The position numbers and the translations under genes are program-made. This document shows positions 1 through 8,464 of a stretch of 53,267 bases of DNA, piece by piece. Numbering within the stretch: the first letter of the stretch is position 1; each line of letters starts with the position of its first letter. The notes beneath the pieces are model-generated. The model worked only from the letters and a program-made list of their open reading frames with translations. It had not been told where the DNA came from and did no database searches. The stretch is taken from assembly GCA_022340755.1 (NCBI GenBank), contig JAJDNI010000221.1:1-53267 (forward strand), given 5' to 3'. This DNA comes from Gemmatimonadota bacterium (GTDB lineage Bacteria; Gemmatimonadota; Gemmatimonadetes; Longimicrobiales; Gaopeijiaceae).

Positions 1-234
1 GGTGCCGACGTCAGTCGACGCCTCTTCCCGGGCCGGCGTCCATGCTCATGCCGAAGCGCTCCCGCGGGTCGCGAGGACCCCGGGTATCTCGGTGCTGGAG
101 CCGGAAGGGTGTGTGCATAATCATGGGCGTGAAAGCTACGAAGGCCTCGGGGGTGGTCAACTCGTGACCGTAGCGGTCATGGCCGTCGGTCGCCCGTCTG
201 GACAGCAACGGGACATCGCCGGCACGCGCCACCT

Positions 235-2943
235 CTACTCCGTCCGCAGCGCCACCGCGGGGTCCACGCGGGTGGCTCGGAACCCCGGGATGAGGCTGGC
301 CACCAGGGCCACCAGGATGAGGGCGACGGCCACCACCACAAAGACGTCGGGATCGCGAGGCGAGACGTGGAACAGAAGATCCCGGGCGAAGGGCGCAGCG
401 AGAAGCGAGATGGCGAGGCCCAGGACGACCCCGGCAACCGCCAGGCGGAAGCCATCCCACATCACGTTCCTCAGGAGGCGACCCCGCGCGGCACCCAGAG
501 CTGTCCGGATGCCCAGTTCCCGAGTGCGCTGGGCCACGTCGAAGGCGAGGACGCCGTACAGGCCGATGGCGGCCACGACCAGAGCCAGGAGGCCGAAGAC
601 GGTGAACATGGTGGCGCCCAGAGTCCAGGAGCGGGCTTGGGGATCGATGCTGTCCCGAAGAGGTGCCACGGTGGCGTACCGGATGCGGGTGTCCAGACCA
701 CGCAGGATGGGCGCCACGGTGGCGGACAGCTTTCCGGGATCCTCACCGGTGCGGATGTAGAGAGCGTTGATGTTGCGCCCCTCGTGCTGTCCCAGGGGCA
801 GGTAGTACATCATGAACGGGTCGCCGTCGATGTCTCCCCGGGATGCGTCTTCGGCGACGCCCACCACCGTGGTGCACTCCTGCTCCTTCTCGATGAGGAG
901 GCACTGGCCCAGGGCGTCCTGGTCGGGCCACACGGTGCGTGCCATGGTCTCGTTCACCAAGGCGATCCTGGCGCCCCCGGGACCGTCGGCGGGGGTGAAG
1001 TCCCGGCCCTGGGTGACCATCAGGCCTACGGTCTTCAGGTACCCCGGCGTCACGTCCATGAAATAGGGACCACCTCCCGCCAGGCGGGGCAGGGAGTCGA
1101 GCCCCTGCACCTTGAGCTCGGTGGCGAAGGCCCACTGGAAGGGAGAGCTGGTGCCGGCCACGTCCTCCACGCCGGGGACCGAGCGGAGCCGCTCCAGGGC
1201 CTCCTGGTACACCTGGTTCTCCTCCTCGGGATGACCCTGGCTGCCGAAGCTCTGCTCCTCGCCGGCCTGGGTCTTCATGGCTCGGGTCTCGAACTCCAGG
1301 CGCGCCGTGACCAGGCGGTCCACGTCGAGGCCCAGGTCCAGATGGTGGACGGCGGACACGCTGCGCACGAAGAGGCCCGCTCCCACCAGGAGGACGACGG
1401 ATAGGGCGGCTTGCGCCACGGTGAGGAAGGACCGCGTCCGTGACCGCCGGCCGGAGCTCGCGCCGGCGCCCATGGAGAGATCTCCACCGAGGTCGGAGCG
1501 TGTGGACTGGAGGGCGGGGCCGATCCCCGCCAGGAGTCCCGCCACGAGCGACGCCGCGACGGTAAACGCTGCCACCCGGCCGCTCACCGCCGAACCGGGG
1601 AAGTACACACCCGGCAGGAGCGCCTTACGGATGATGCTCCCGCCCCAGCTCGCCAGGAGCAATGCGACGCCCCCGCCCAGGATCGCCAGGAGGAGGGACT
1701 CCACCACCATGGTGGTGACGAGGCGAGCGCGCCCCACCCCCAGAGCGAGGCGCACCGCCACCTCCCGCCGCCGGCGAGTCCCCCGAGCCAGGAGGAGGTT
1801 GGCCACGTTGGCGCACGCGATGAGGAGGACCAGGAGGCTCACGCCTCCGAGCCAGCGCGCCACCTTGGACTCTCCCGAGGCTTCGGGACCCCGGGCACGG
1901 ACCACGGGATCCAGGGCGATCCTCGCCTCCTTGGGATATTTCCCTGCGTCGATCTGCTCCCGTCGGCCGTTGACGTGGGCGGCCGTGGCCTCGGCGTCCG
2001 CCGACCGGACATCCACTCCCGGAGCCAGGCGCACCACCTCGTCGAACCAGTACCACCCCCGGCTGTCCAGCCAGGCCTTGCCCATGTTGAGCGTTCCGGC
2101 GGTCTCCAGCGGAACCCAGATATCCACGGGTTCGAGGTTCACGCCGGTGAATCCCGGTGGAGCGATGCCGATGACGGTGTAGGTGTGCCCGGCGATCTCC
2201 AGGGTGCGCCCCAAAGCGTCGGGGTCGGAGCCCATGTTCGACCGCCAGTACTCGTGGCTCAGCACGGCGGTGGGCGTGGCGTCGGCCTGATCCTCGTCCT
2301 TGGAGAAGAACCGACCTCGCTCGGCGTGCACGCCCAGGAGGGGGAAGAAGTCCCACGTCGCCATGGCCACCCGAGCCCGCGTGGCGTCGGGACCGGAGCC
2401 CAGGGTCGTGGGGCTCGGGTCGTTGAACGCCGCCACCGCCTGGAAGGCGCTCACCTTCTTCAGGTCCTGGTACCCCGGCCAGGTGATGGAGGCCTGTCGG
2501 CTGGTGCGCCCCATGAAGGGTCGCTCCAGCATGACTCGTCGAACCGACTCCGGGTGGACGATGTAGGGGGGCGGCTGGAAGAGCAGTCGATCCAGCACGC
2601 CGAACATGGCCGCGTTGGCGCCGATCCCCAGTGCCAGGGTAAGCACCACGCCGAGGGAGAATCCGGGGCTGCGCCGCAGCGAGCGCATCGCCCGTCCCAC
2701 CCCTCCGGAGAAGACACCCCACCACTCCGTCCGCTTCATCGTCGTCTGCCTCCGTCTTTCGTCACTCTCCAGCGCGGCCCGATACCGCACCGGGTCACCA
2801 AAGCGCCGCTCCGCCTCCCGGCGGGCGTCCTCCGGCGTCATCCCTTCCTGTACGAGGCGATCCACCAGCTCGGCCAAATGGTGCTCCACCTCCCAGTCCG
2901 CCGCGTCCTCGGGGTCGGGAGGGAGGATCCTCCCCTTGCTCAT
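235..2943 (-). CDS. ADOP-type MacB/FtsX permease with PadR-linked prefix domain
   Basis: A 902-residue permease of the MacB/FtsX type with two permease halves in one chain, the layout called ADOP in Acidobacteria and Gemmatimonadota. Residues 1-60 form a soluble prefix rich in charged residues (LAELVDRLVQEGMTPEDA), typical of ADOPs encoded beside PadR. A first membrane helix lies near residues 97-117, followed by a MacB-like periplasmic core, a three-helix FtsX block around 400-520, a second periplasmic core and a C-terminal FtsX block. No ATPase is encoded next to it, so it is an orphan permease; its substrate is unknown (export or lipoprotein/envelope stress roles are inference). The ATG at 2943 was chosen because it overlaps the padR stop as ATGA, which implies translational coupling. 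A longer upstream reading frame exists but lies inside padR. Confidence 0.9.
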   Translation of the reverse strand: MSKGRILPPDPEDAADWEVEHHLAELVDRLVQEGMTPEDARREAERRFGDPVRYRAALESDERRRQTTMKRTEWWGVFSGGVGRAMRSLRRSPGFSLGVVLTLALGIGANAAMFGVLDRLLFQPPPYIVHPESVRRVMLERPFMGRTSRQASITWPGYQDLKKVSAFQAVAAFNDPSPTTLGSGPDATRARVAMATWDFFPLLGVHAERGRFFSKDEDQADATPTAVLSHEYWRSNMGSDPDALGRTLEIAGHTYTVIGIAPPGFTGVNLEPVDIWVPLETAGTLNMGKAWLDSRGWYWFDEVVRLAPGVDVRSADAEATAAHVNGRREQIDAGKYPKEARIALDPVVRARGPEASGESKVARWLGGVSLLVLLIACANVANLLLARGTRRRREVAVRLALGVGRARLVTTMVVESLLLAILGGGVALLLASWGGSIIRKALLPGVYFPGSAVSGRVAAFTVAASLVAGLLAGIGPALQSTRSDLGGDLSMGAGASSGRRSRTRSFLTVAQAALSVVLLVGAGLFVRSVSAVHHLDLGLDVDRLVTARLEFETRAMKTQAGEEQSFGSQGHPEEENQVYQEALERLRSVPGVEDVAGTSSPFQWAFATELKVQGLDSLPRLAGGGPYFMDVTPGYLKTVGLMVTQGRDFTPADGPGGARIALVNETMARTVWPDQDALGQCLLIEKEQECTTVVGVAEDASRGDIDGDPFMMYYLPLGQHEGRNINALYIRTGEDPGKLSATVAPILRGLDTRIRYATVAPLRDSIDPQARSWTLGATMFTVFGLLALVVAAIGLYGVLAFDVAQRTRELGIRTALGAARGRLLRNVMWDGFRLAVAGVVLGLAISLLAAPFARDLLFHVSPRDPDVFVVVAVALILVALVASLIPGFRATRVDPAVALRTE

Positions 2944-3281
2944 CCCACTGCTCCCGGCACGATGCGCGCCACCGCATCCACGTACGCGGCCCACTTCCGC
3001 TCCTCCTCCGCCAAGGCGCCCTCGCCGGCCCGGGTGAGGCGATAGTACTTCGCTCGCCGCCCCTTCTCCGACACGCCCCAGTCCGAGAGGAGCCACCCCC
3101 GGCGCTCCATGCGGTGAAGGGCGGGGTAGAGCGCGCCTTCCTCGATGACCAGCCGATCGTCGGTTGCCCGCCGGATGAAGTCCAGGATGGCGAACCCGTG
3201 CTGCTCGCCGCCCGAGTGGAGCGTCTTCAGGACGAGGAGCTCGAGGGTGCCCTGAACCACGGCCAGGGGTGAGTCGGCCAC
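2940..3281 (-). CDS. PadR-family transcriptional regulator
   Basis: A 113-residue winged-helix regulator. The N-terminus MADSPLAVVQGTLELLVLKT and the recognition region GALYPALHRMERRGW are typical of short PadR proteins, and GRRAKYYRLT is the beta-wing. I chose the GTG at 3281 because GGAGG lies 8 bases upstream (plus positions 3290-3294) and because it gives the standard family N-terminus. A GTG at 3317 would add 12 residues without a good ribosome site. The gene overlaps the ADOP permease by four bases, so the two form one operon. In related genomes such PadR proteins usually repress the permease they precede, and the palindromes in the promoter fit autoregulation (inference). Ligand unknown. 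Confidence 0.9.
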   Translation of the reverse strand: MADSPLAVVQGTLELLVLKTLHSGGEQHGFAILDFIRRATDDRLVIEEGALYPALHRMERRGWLLSDWGVSEKGRRAKYYRLTRAGEGALAEEERKWAAYVDAVARIVPGAVG

Positions 3282-3357
3282 GATGCTGTCCTCCGGCGGC
3301 GGGGGGGCGGCTCTCACGAACGGGCCACGTCTCTCGCGCGGGCGGCCCCTCCAGTCG

Positions 3358-3408
3358 CCTAAATGTCTTAGGTGACCTCAGGATATATCCCTAAATTCCT
3401 TAGGTCAA
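3358..3408 (-). promoter_or_regulatory. padR promoter with two 15-bp palindromic operators
   Basis: On the minus strand TTGACC (3403-3408) and TATCCT (3380-3385) are separated by 17 bases, a good sigma-70 promoter in an AT-rich island. Two near-identical palindromes, CCTAAATTCCTTAGG (3390-3404) and CCTAAATGTCTTAGG (3358-3372), share arms CCTAA/TTAGG with a 5-bp centre and sit 32 bp apart centre to centre, about three helical turns. One covers the -35 edge and spacer, the other the expected start of transcription. This is the arrangement expected of a repressor binding as two dimers on one face. PadR as the binder is inferred from position. Confidence 0.7.
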
Positions 3409-3431
3409 TCCCGGGTTGGGTCCGGGGGATC

Positions 3432-3743
3432 TCAGGCGGCGGTGCCGCGTCCCGCCATCCACCACGCCGCCACGAAGACGGCGATCCCCGCCAGCATGAT
3501 GCCGCCGCCCACGTGCTGCACGTGGACGTAGCTGCTGGCCAGGCGCGTGGCGGCCCAGGGCAGGTCGTCCGGCGCCGCCTGGTAGTGGCGCACGCCCTCC
3601 AAGCCGATCCACGCGCGTACGAAGACCGCTGCGCCGACCAGGAAGAGGAGGAGGCCGGCCAGGTCGAGGAGGCGGCCCAGGCGCGATACGCCTGCCGCTT
3701 TGGAGGCATCGCTCCCCTGGGGGGCTTCACGCTCAGCCCCCAC
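3432..3743 (-). CDS. Small two-helix membrane protein
   Basis: A 103-residue protein with two predicted membrane helices, roughly residues 26-45 (LLDLAGLLLFLVGAAVFVRAW) and 77-97 (GGGIMLAGIAVFVAAWWMAG). The start at 3743 overlaps the end of the upstream Ser/Thr kinase gene by 11 bases, so it is probably translated with it. I recognise no family and see no catalytic motif. The loop between the helices is short and contains HYQAAPDDLPW. It may be a membrane partner of the kinase, but only gene order suggests this. A short frame competes on the same strand; this one is preferred because of its clean hydrophobic pattern. Confidence 0.6.
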   Translation of the reverse strand: MGAEREAPQGSDASKAAGVSRLGRLLDLAGLLLFLVGAAVFVRAWIGLEGVRHYQAAPDDLPWAATRLASSYVHVQHVGGGIMLAGIAVFVAAWWMAGRGTAA

Positions 3744-6429
3744 CGGCCAGCCCGCGTCGCCAGTCGGTGACCAATAGCATCGTATGCGCGTTCAGGGATG
3801 TCCCCCTCCCGCGGTGGAGGGCGAGGATCCGGCCGTCGGGCGCCACGTCGAAGTCCGTGTAGAAGCCGATGGCCCCTGCGATCCTCCTCCGCTCCGTCAC
3901 GGCAAAGTCGGGGCTGGTGCGCACGTCCGCGCGTAGCCAGTTGCCCTGGGGATCCACGTAGATGACGGCCTTGCCGTCCCGGGCCCACCTCGGATGCAGT
4001 CCTCCGGACACCGAGACCTGGGTTCTCCCGCTCCCGCCCGAGAGCGGCGCCACCCAGATCTCCGAGGTTCCGGACACGCCGGAGGCGAACGCGAGCCAAC
4101 GTCCGTCCGGAGAGACGGAGAACCCGGTCGCGTTCACGTCGCCGCCCAGCACCACCGACGGCGTCCCGCCGCCCGCGACGGGAGCCTTCACCAGGCGCCC
4201 GACGCTGTCGACGTACAGAATGGCGCGGCCGTGGGGCGTCCATGCGCCTATATAGGCGCTCACGGCGTCCTCGGTATTCCCCGGCGGCACGAGGTGCCGG
4301 GGCTGACCGCTGAAGTCCGAGTGGCGGACGTCGATGCCCGAGCCGTCGGGCCCTGTCTGCCGGTACCCCACTTCGGCGCCGTCGGGGCTCCAGAACGGAT
4401 CGCTGGCGTGGCCATCCAGGGTGAGGGGCGCCATCGGGGTGCCCTCCGCCTCCGTCTCGTAGATCCAGATATCTCCAGCAATCCTGGACGGGTTGGGCAG
4501 ATACAAACTGGATGCGCTGATCACGTCCGGAGAGCGGGTGAAGGCGATCCGCGTTCCGTCGGGAGAGATCGCGGGGTCTCTCAGATTCGCACCGTCGGGG
4601 ATCCCGGGAAGCGGGGTCTCCTGGCCGTCAGAGGAGATCCAGACGGGGGTGGGCGCGGTGCCCACGATGCCCTTGGCGTACAGGAGCGCGCCGGACGCCG
4701 ACACGGCGAAATACGAGGCGGATCCGGAGTTGACCTGGATCCCGGAGAGGAGGGGCCGGGGGGATCCCGTGACCTCCATCCGTTCAGGGTCGAAAGGCAC
4801 GGTCAAGACCTGTGCCTGACCGGTGGCGTAGAGGAGGCTGGCGGGCGGGGCGAAGCGGGCCATGGTGCCCGTGAGGAGGCTCTTCACCTGACCGCTGCGC
4901 AGGTCCAGCGCGAGCACCGTGGTGAGCGTCGGGTCCAGCTCATTGGTGTTGGAATAGAGGAGGACCCCGCTTCCCGGAAGGACGTCGAACCAGCTGTAGA
5001 CGGCCCTGGGGTCGGCGGCCCGGACAACCTCGGGCTTTCCACCTCCCGCCGGTACCCGCCAGAGACCCCCAGCCGTGCGGCTGAAGTAGAGGAAGCCGTC
5101 GTCTCCCCAGGCCACTCCCCCGTTTCCTCGGCCTCCCACCACCGAGTCCGGGACCACGGTGACGGTCGGAGCGCCGTCGAGGGAAGCCCTGCGCAGAGAG
5201 GCTCCCGAGAGATAGGCTACCGCCTTCCCGTCGGGCGAGAACCTCGGCGAGCGGGGATCGTTTGTGCCGGCCAGGCGCGCCGGCTCGAGGTGGTCTGAGG
5301 TGCGCAGCCAGAGGGCCTGCGCGCCCGCGGAGTCCTGGCCCACGAAGACGATCTTCGAGCCGTCACCGGACAGGTCGAGGTTGACGCCCTGCCCCGTCAT
5401 CAGCGAGAGGGAGGGCGGGAGGGTGACGTCGAAGTACATGACCGGGGTGGTGTCCGGTGTCGGGCGCCAGCGCAGGGCCACGCCCGCCAGGGCCACGGCC
5501 GCCACGGTACTCACCGCCGTCGCCACCTTCCAGATGGTTCCCGACCCCGGCGGCGGCGTGGGGCCGGCCTCGACAGTCCGACCGTACCTGAACGACGGAT
5601 CGGCGAGGGCCTTCGCGAACGCCTCGGCTGTGGGGAACCGGTCGGCAGGGAGCTTCTCCAGCGCTTTGAGGACGGCGCCGTCGACGTTCTGCGGGACTGC
5701 CGGACGCACCGCCGCGGGCGCCCTGGGCGTCTCGGTGAGGATCTTCCCCAGGACGGCCTGGGCGGTGCTCCCCACGTGTGGAGGGTCTCCCACGAGCATC
5801 TCGTAGGTGACGCACCCCAGGGCGTATACGTCGGACCGCGCGCCCACCTCGCGGTCGCCCGTGGCCTGCTCGGGGCTCATGTAGTACGGCGTGCCGACGC
5901 TCAGTCCTGTCTCGGTGAGGCGATTACCCCCGGACTCGCGCACCGCCAGGGCGATGCCGAAGTCCGCCACCAGCGGCTCGCCGCGGCTCAGCAGGATGTT
6001 CGCCGGCTTGATGTCCCGGTGCACGACCCCCTGCTCGTGGGCCGCCTGGAGGGCGGAGGCCACGGCCGCCGCGATCCGCACCGCCTCCTCCACCGCAAGC
6101 TGCTTCTCCCGGTCCAGGCGGTCGCGAAGGGTCTCGCCGTCGATGTACGGTGAAACGAAGAAGAGGAATCCGTCCGCTTCCCCGGAGTCGTGGAGGGGAA
6201 GGATGTGGGGGTGCAGCAGGTTGGCGGTGGTGCGGATCTCGGCGAGGAAGCGCTCGGCGCCTACCATTTCCGCAAGCTCGGGCTTCAAGACCTTGATGGC
6301 CACCTTGCGGCCGTGGCGCACGTCGTCGGCGAGGTAGACCGTGGCCATGCCGCCCTCACCCAGGGCGCGCTCGACGACGTAACGGCCTTCGAGGGCGGCG
6401 TTCAGACGGAGGATGACGGCGTCGCTCAT
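3733..6429 (-). CDS. Membrane Ser/Thr protein kinase with C-terminal TolB/PD40-like repeats
   Basis: An 898-residue Hanks-type kinase. Visible motifs are the glycine loop GEGGMATV from G24, catalytic Lys46 in VAIK, HRDIKPAN with Asp139, DFG at 156-158 and SPEQ in the activation segment. One membrane helix lies at about residues 300-319. The remaining ~570 residues hold repeated LSPDG/FSPDG/WSPDG motifs of PD40/WD40-like beta-propeller blades, expected outside the cytoplasmic membrane. The whole architecture matches the kinase-TolB proteins that are abundant in Gemmatimonadota. The role is presumably to pass an envelope signal to cytoplasmic targets; ligand and substrates are unknown. It is closely similar to the second kinase at 17104-19824. 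ATG at 6429 gives the usual short N-terminus before the kinase fold. Confidence 0.92.
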   Translation of the reverse strand: MSDAVILRLNAALEGRYVVERALGEGGMATVYLADDVRHGRKVAIKVLKPELAEMVGAERFLAEIRTTANLLHPHILPLHDSGEADGFLFFVSPYIDGETLRDRLDREKQLAVEEAVRIAAAVASALQAAHEQGVVHRDIKPANILLSRGEPLVADFGIALAVRESGGNRLTETGLSVGTPYYMSPEQATGDREVGARSDVYALGCVTYEMLVGDPPHVGSTAQAVLGKILTETPRAPAAVRPAVPQNVDGAVLKALEKLPADRFPTAEAFAKALADPSFRYGRTVEAGPTPPPGSGTIWKVATAVSTVAAVALAGVALRWRPTPDTTPVMYFDVTLPPSLSLMTGQGVNLDLSGDGSKIVFVGQDSAGAQALWLRTSDHLEPARLAGTNDPRSPRFSPDGKAVAYLSGASLRRASLDGAPTVTVVPDSVVGGRGNGGVAWGDDGFLYFSRTAGGLWRVPAGGGKPEVVRAADPRAVYSWFDVLPGSGVLLYSNTNELDPTLTTVLALDLRSGQVKSLLTGTMARFAPPASLLYATGQAQVLTVPFDPERMEVTGSPRPLLSGIQVNSGSASYFAVSASGALLYAKGIVGTAPTPVWISSDGQETPLPGIPDGANLRDPAISPDGTRIAFTRSPDVISASSLYLPNPSRIAGDIWIYETEAEGTPMAPLTLDGHASDPFWSPDGAEVGYRQTGPDGSGIDVRHSDFSGQPRHLVPPGNTEDAVSAYIGAWTPHGRAILYVDSVGRLVKAPVAGGGTPSVVLGGDVNATGFSVSPDGRWLAFASGVSGTSEIWVAPLSGGSGRTQVSVSGGLHPRWARDGKAVIYVDPQGNWLRADVRTSPDFAVTERRRIAGAIGFYTDFDVAPDGRILALHRGRGTSLNAHTMLLVTDWRRGLAGGG

Positions 6430-6554
6430 GGGCGGTCGGGCGGACGGCTCCGTGGAGGACTGACGACTACCGACGACGGCGGGGCGGGGTAGGGGGGCAT
6501 AATGGCCGCAAGATCCGGCCTGTGTGGCGCGGCACGCAAGGCTGATACGGCACA

Positions 6555-6588
6555 GAGCCCGGGCCGGCCTTACGCCGGACCCGGGCTC
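6555..6588 (-). terminator. Hairpin terminator after the DUF4242 gene
   Basis: Arms GAGCCCGGG/CCCGGGCTC and CCGGC/GCCGG form a 14-bp stem with a single-base bulge and a 5-base loop. It lies 34 bases past the DUF4242 stop and upstream of the kinase gene. There is no T-run, so termination efficiency cannot be judged; the stem is far stronger than chance and isolates the small gene from the kinase. Confidence 0.6.
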
Positions 6589-6622
6589 CGTCTACTCATG
6601 ATCGAGCGTGCGGGTGTGTTGC

Positions 6623-6874
6623 CTACGACCCTTCTTGCACCTCGTAGATTTCGTCGGCTACCAGACCGTGCGCGTTGCGGTGGACCGTGTGCGCGGCCTC
6701 CGCGTTCGGCGCGTCGACGAGGCAGAAGATCTTGCCCGCCTTCTCGTCGACCCAGTAGCGCAGGTACTTCACGCCGTGCTTCACCTGCTCCTCGAGGTCT
6801 CTCATGTGGGCGGCGGCCACGTCTTTCGCCGACACGCCGCCTTCGATGTTGTGCACGTCGAGATAGAGCGGCAT
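6623..6874 (-). CDS. DUF4242 / SCO4226-like small protein
   Basis: An 83-residue protein starting MPLYLDVHNIEGG, with the family core VKYLRYWVDEKAGKIFC and DAPNAEAAHTVHRNAHG. This matches DUF4242, a small ferredoxin-like-fold family whose Streptomyces member SCO4226 is described as nickel-binding. Conserved His and Cys residues (His8, Cys in KIFCLVDAP, His in AHTVHRNAHG) are present. Function in the cell is not established. ATG at 6874 was preferred over an upstream frame because AGGGG lies just before it and the family begins here. The gene is monocistronic: its own promoter and 5' hairpin upstream, a terminator hairpin downstream. Confidence 0.88.
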   Translation of the reverse strand: MPLYLDVHNIEGGVSAKDVAAAHMRDLEEQVKHGVKYLRYWVDEKAGKIFCLVDAPNAEAAHTVHRNAHGLVADEIYEVQEGS

Positions 6875-6904
6875 GGGAGACCCCTGTGGTGGAGGGACTG
6901 CGAG

Positions 6905-6928
6905 CCCACTCACCAGACGGTGAGTGGG
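6905..6928 (-). promoter_or_regulatory. 10-bp perfect hairpin in the DUF4242 5' leader
   Basis: CCCACTCACC and GGTGAGTGGG pair perfectly around a 4-base loop. The hairpin lies about 30 bases upstream of the DUF4242 ATG and downstream of the putative transcription start. It could be a DNA operator or a leader RNA structure. No terminator-like T-run follows it. Confidence 0.5.
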
Positions 6929-6952
6929 GGGAGGGTCGCAGGAGCCGTATCA

Positions 6953-6981
6953 ATACTAGTTACTGGTACGGTCTCGCGCAA
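6953..6981 (-). promoter_or_regulatory. Putative sigma-70 promoter of the DUF4242 gene
   Basis: On the minus strand TTGCGC (6976-6981) and TAGTAT (6953-6958) are separated by 17 bases within a locally AT-rich stretch. Transcription would start near 6946, giving a leader of about 70 bases that contains the hairpin. Confidence 0.5.
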
Positions 6982-7072
6982 GCCTATCGTGATTGTGCTC
7001 GGGAATGACGCGGAATACGCTCGTGCCCGCCACCGCTCGACCGCTGGGTCCACGAGATGCCCGGATGGGGTC

Positions 7073-8446
7073 CTACGGCCCCGCTTCTTCCCTCAGTGAG
7101 GTCGCCGACCCGAGGCCCTCGGCCACCACGGGCAGGATGCCCCTCTCCACATAGATGGGACGGACGATCTCCCGGAGCCTCGTAAGATACCGCGAGAACA
7201 CGAGGGCACCCAGCACGCAGATCGCGCCCCCGCCGAACACGGTCCAGGGAGCTCCGATGCGTGCGGCGACGGCGCCGGCCGTGAGCGAGCCGAAGGGCGC
7301 CATGCCCATGAACGACATGGCGTAGAAGGCCATCACCCGGCCCCGCATGTCCTCGCGGACGAGAGTCTGGATGATGGTGTTGCTGGAGGCCATCTGCACC
7401 ATGAAACCGAAGCCCGCCACCACCATCACGAGGAGAGATACGGGGAGCCAGCGCGACAGACCCACGGCCATGAGGCCGGCCCCGAAGGTCGCGGCGGCCC
7501 TGGGGATCCATCCGCCCAGGCCCACCACCGTGGTCCGCGACGCCAGCACCAGGGCTCCGCACAGCGCCCCGACGCCGCTGGCTCCCATGAGGAAGCCCAA
7601 CGTGTGCGAGCCTCCGTGGAGCGTCTGTGCGGCGATCACCGGGAGCAGCACCGTGTAGGGCATCCCGGCGAGGCTCACGGTGGCCAGCAGCATGAGCACC
7701 GCGCGGATGGGGACGAAGCCGAAGGCGTAGCGGAACCCGTCTGCGAGGTCGTGAAGGACCTTCTTCCTGGTGGTGGGGCGGGGGCGACGCACGACGTGCA
7801 TGGCCAGCAGCGACCCGACGATGCCAAAGTACGTCACGCCGTCCAGGAAGAAGCACCATCCCTCTCCAACCACGGCGATGAGCACGCCGGCGACCGATGG
7901 TCCCACCAGGCGCGCGGCGTTCACCATGGAGGAGTTCAGTGCGATGGCGTTGGAGAGGTCGGCCTTGTCCTCGATCATGTCGATGAGGAAGGACTGGCGG
8001 GACGGCGTGTCGAAGGCGTTGATGACGCCCTGGAACGCCTGGAGCGCAAGGATCTCCCAGATGGTGATCACGCCGGGGATGGCCAGGGCCGCCAGCGCGA
8101 AGGACTGCACCATCGCCAGCACCTGCGTGGTAACCAGCACCTTGTAGCGATCCAGGCGATCCACCCAGACTCCGGCGAAGGATCCGAGGAGGAAGGTGGG
8201 GATCTGGCCCGCGAAGCCGACGATGCCGAGCATCGCGGCGGAGTGGGTGAGGCGCCACGTCAGCCAGGCCACGGCGATCCGGGTGATCCACGTGCCCACC
8301 AGCGACAGGCTCTGACCGCCGAAGAAGAGGCGGTAGTTGCGGTGCCTCAGCGCCCGCAGGAGATGGCCGCGGCGCCCCGACGCATGTGGGCTCAAGCGCT
8401 CAACTTCCCGCCTGGAGCCGGCTGGCTGGCACGAGGTCCGAATCAA
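7073..8446 (-). CDS. Major facilitator superfamily exporter (EntS/MFS_3-like)
   Basis: A 457-residue transporter with about 12 hydrophobic segments. Residues 30-60 (LRHRNYRLFFGGQSLSLVGTW) are the standard opening of the MFS_3/EntS-like drug and siderophore exporter group, and GVWVDRLDRYK is the loop 2-3 motif. The central region DTPSRQSFLIDMI is also typical. Substrate unknown. The start appears to be TTG at 8446; no ATG or GTG precedes the first helix, so the N-terminus is uncertain. The gene begins 18 bases after the stop of the VanX-like lipoprotein gene on the same strand, so the two are probably cotranscribed. Confidence 0.88.
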   Translation of the reverse strand: MIRTSCQPAGSRREVERLSPHASGRRGHLLRALRHRNYRLFFGGQSLSLVGTWITRIAVAWLTWRLTHSAAMLGIVGFAGQIPTFLLGSFAGVWVDRLDRYKVLVTTQVLAMVQSFALAALAIPGVITIWEILALQAFQGVINAFDTPSRQSFLIDMIEDKADLSNAIALNSSMVNAARLVGPSVAGVLIAVVGEGWCFFLDGVTYFGIVGSLLAMHVVRRPRPTTRKKVLHDLADGFRYAFGFVPIRAVLMLLATVSLAGMPYTVLLPVIAAQTLHGGSHTLGFLMGASGVGALCGALVLASRTTVVGLGGWIPRAAATFGAGLMAVGLSRWLPVSLLVMVVAGFGFMVQMASSNTIIQTLVREDMRGRVMAFYAMSFMGMAPFGSLTAGAVAARIGAPWTVFGGGAICVLGALVFSRYLTRLREIVRPIYVERGILPVVAEGLGSATSLREEAGP

Positions 8447-8464
8447 CGCGTCGGAGGCTCATTC

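Noticed and set aside
11-190. Short minus-strand frames beyond the end of the first ADOP gene, including a 37-codon ORF starting MIMHTPFRLQHRD
   Set aside because: No ribosome site, no similarity and no recognisable composition; I see no supported gene in 1-234.
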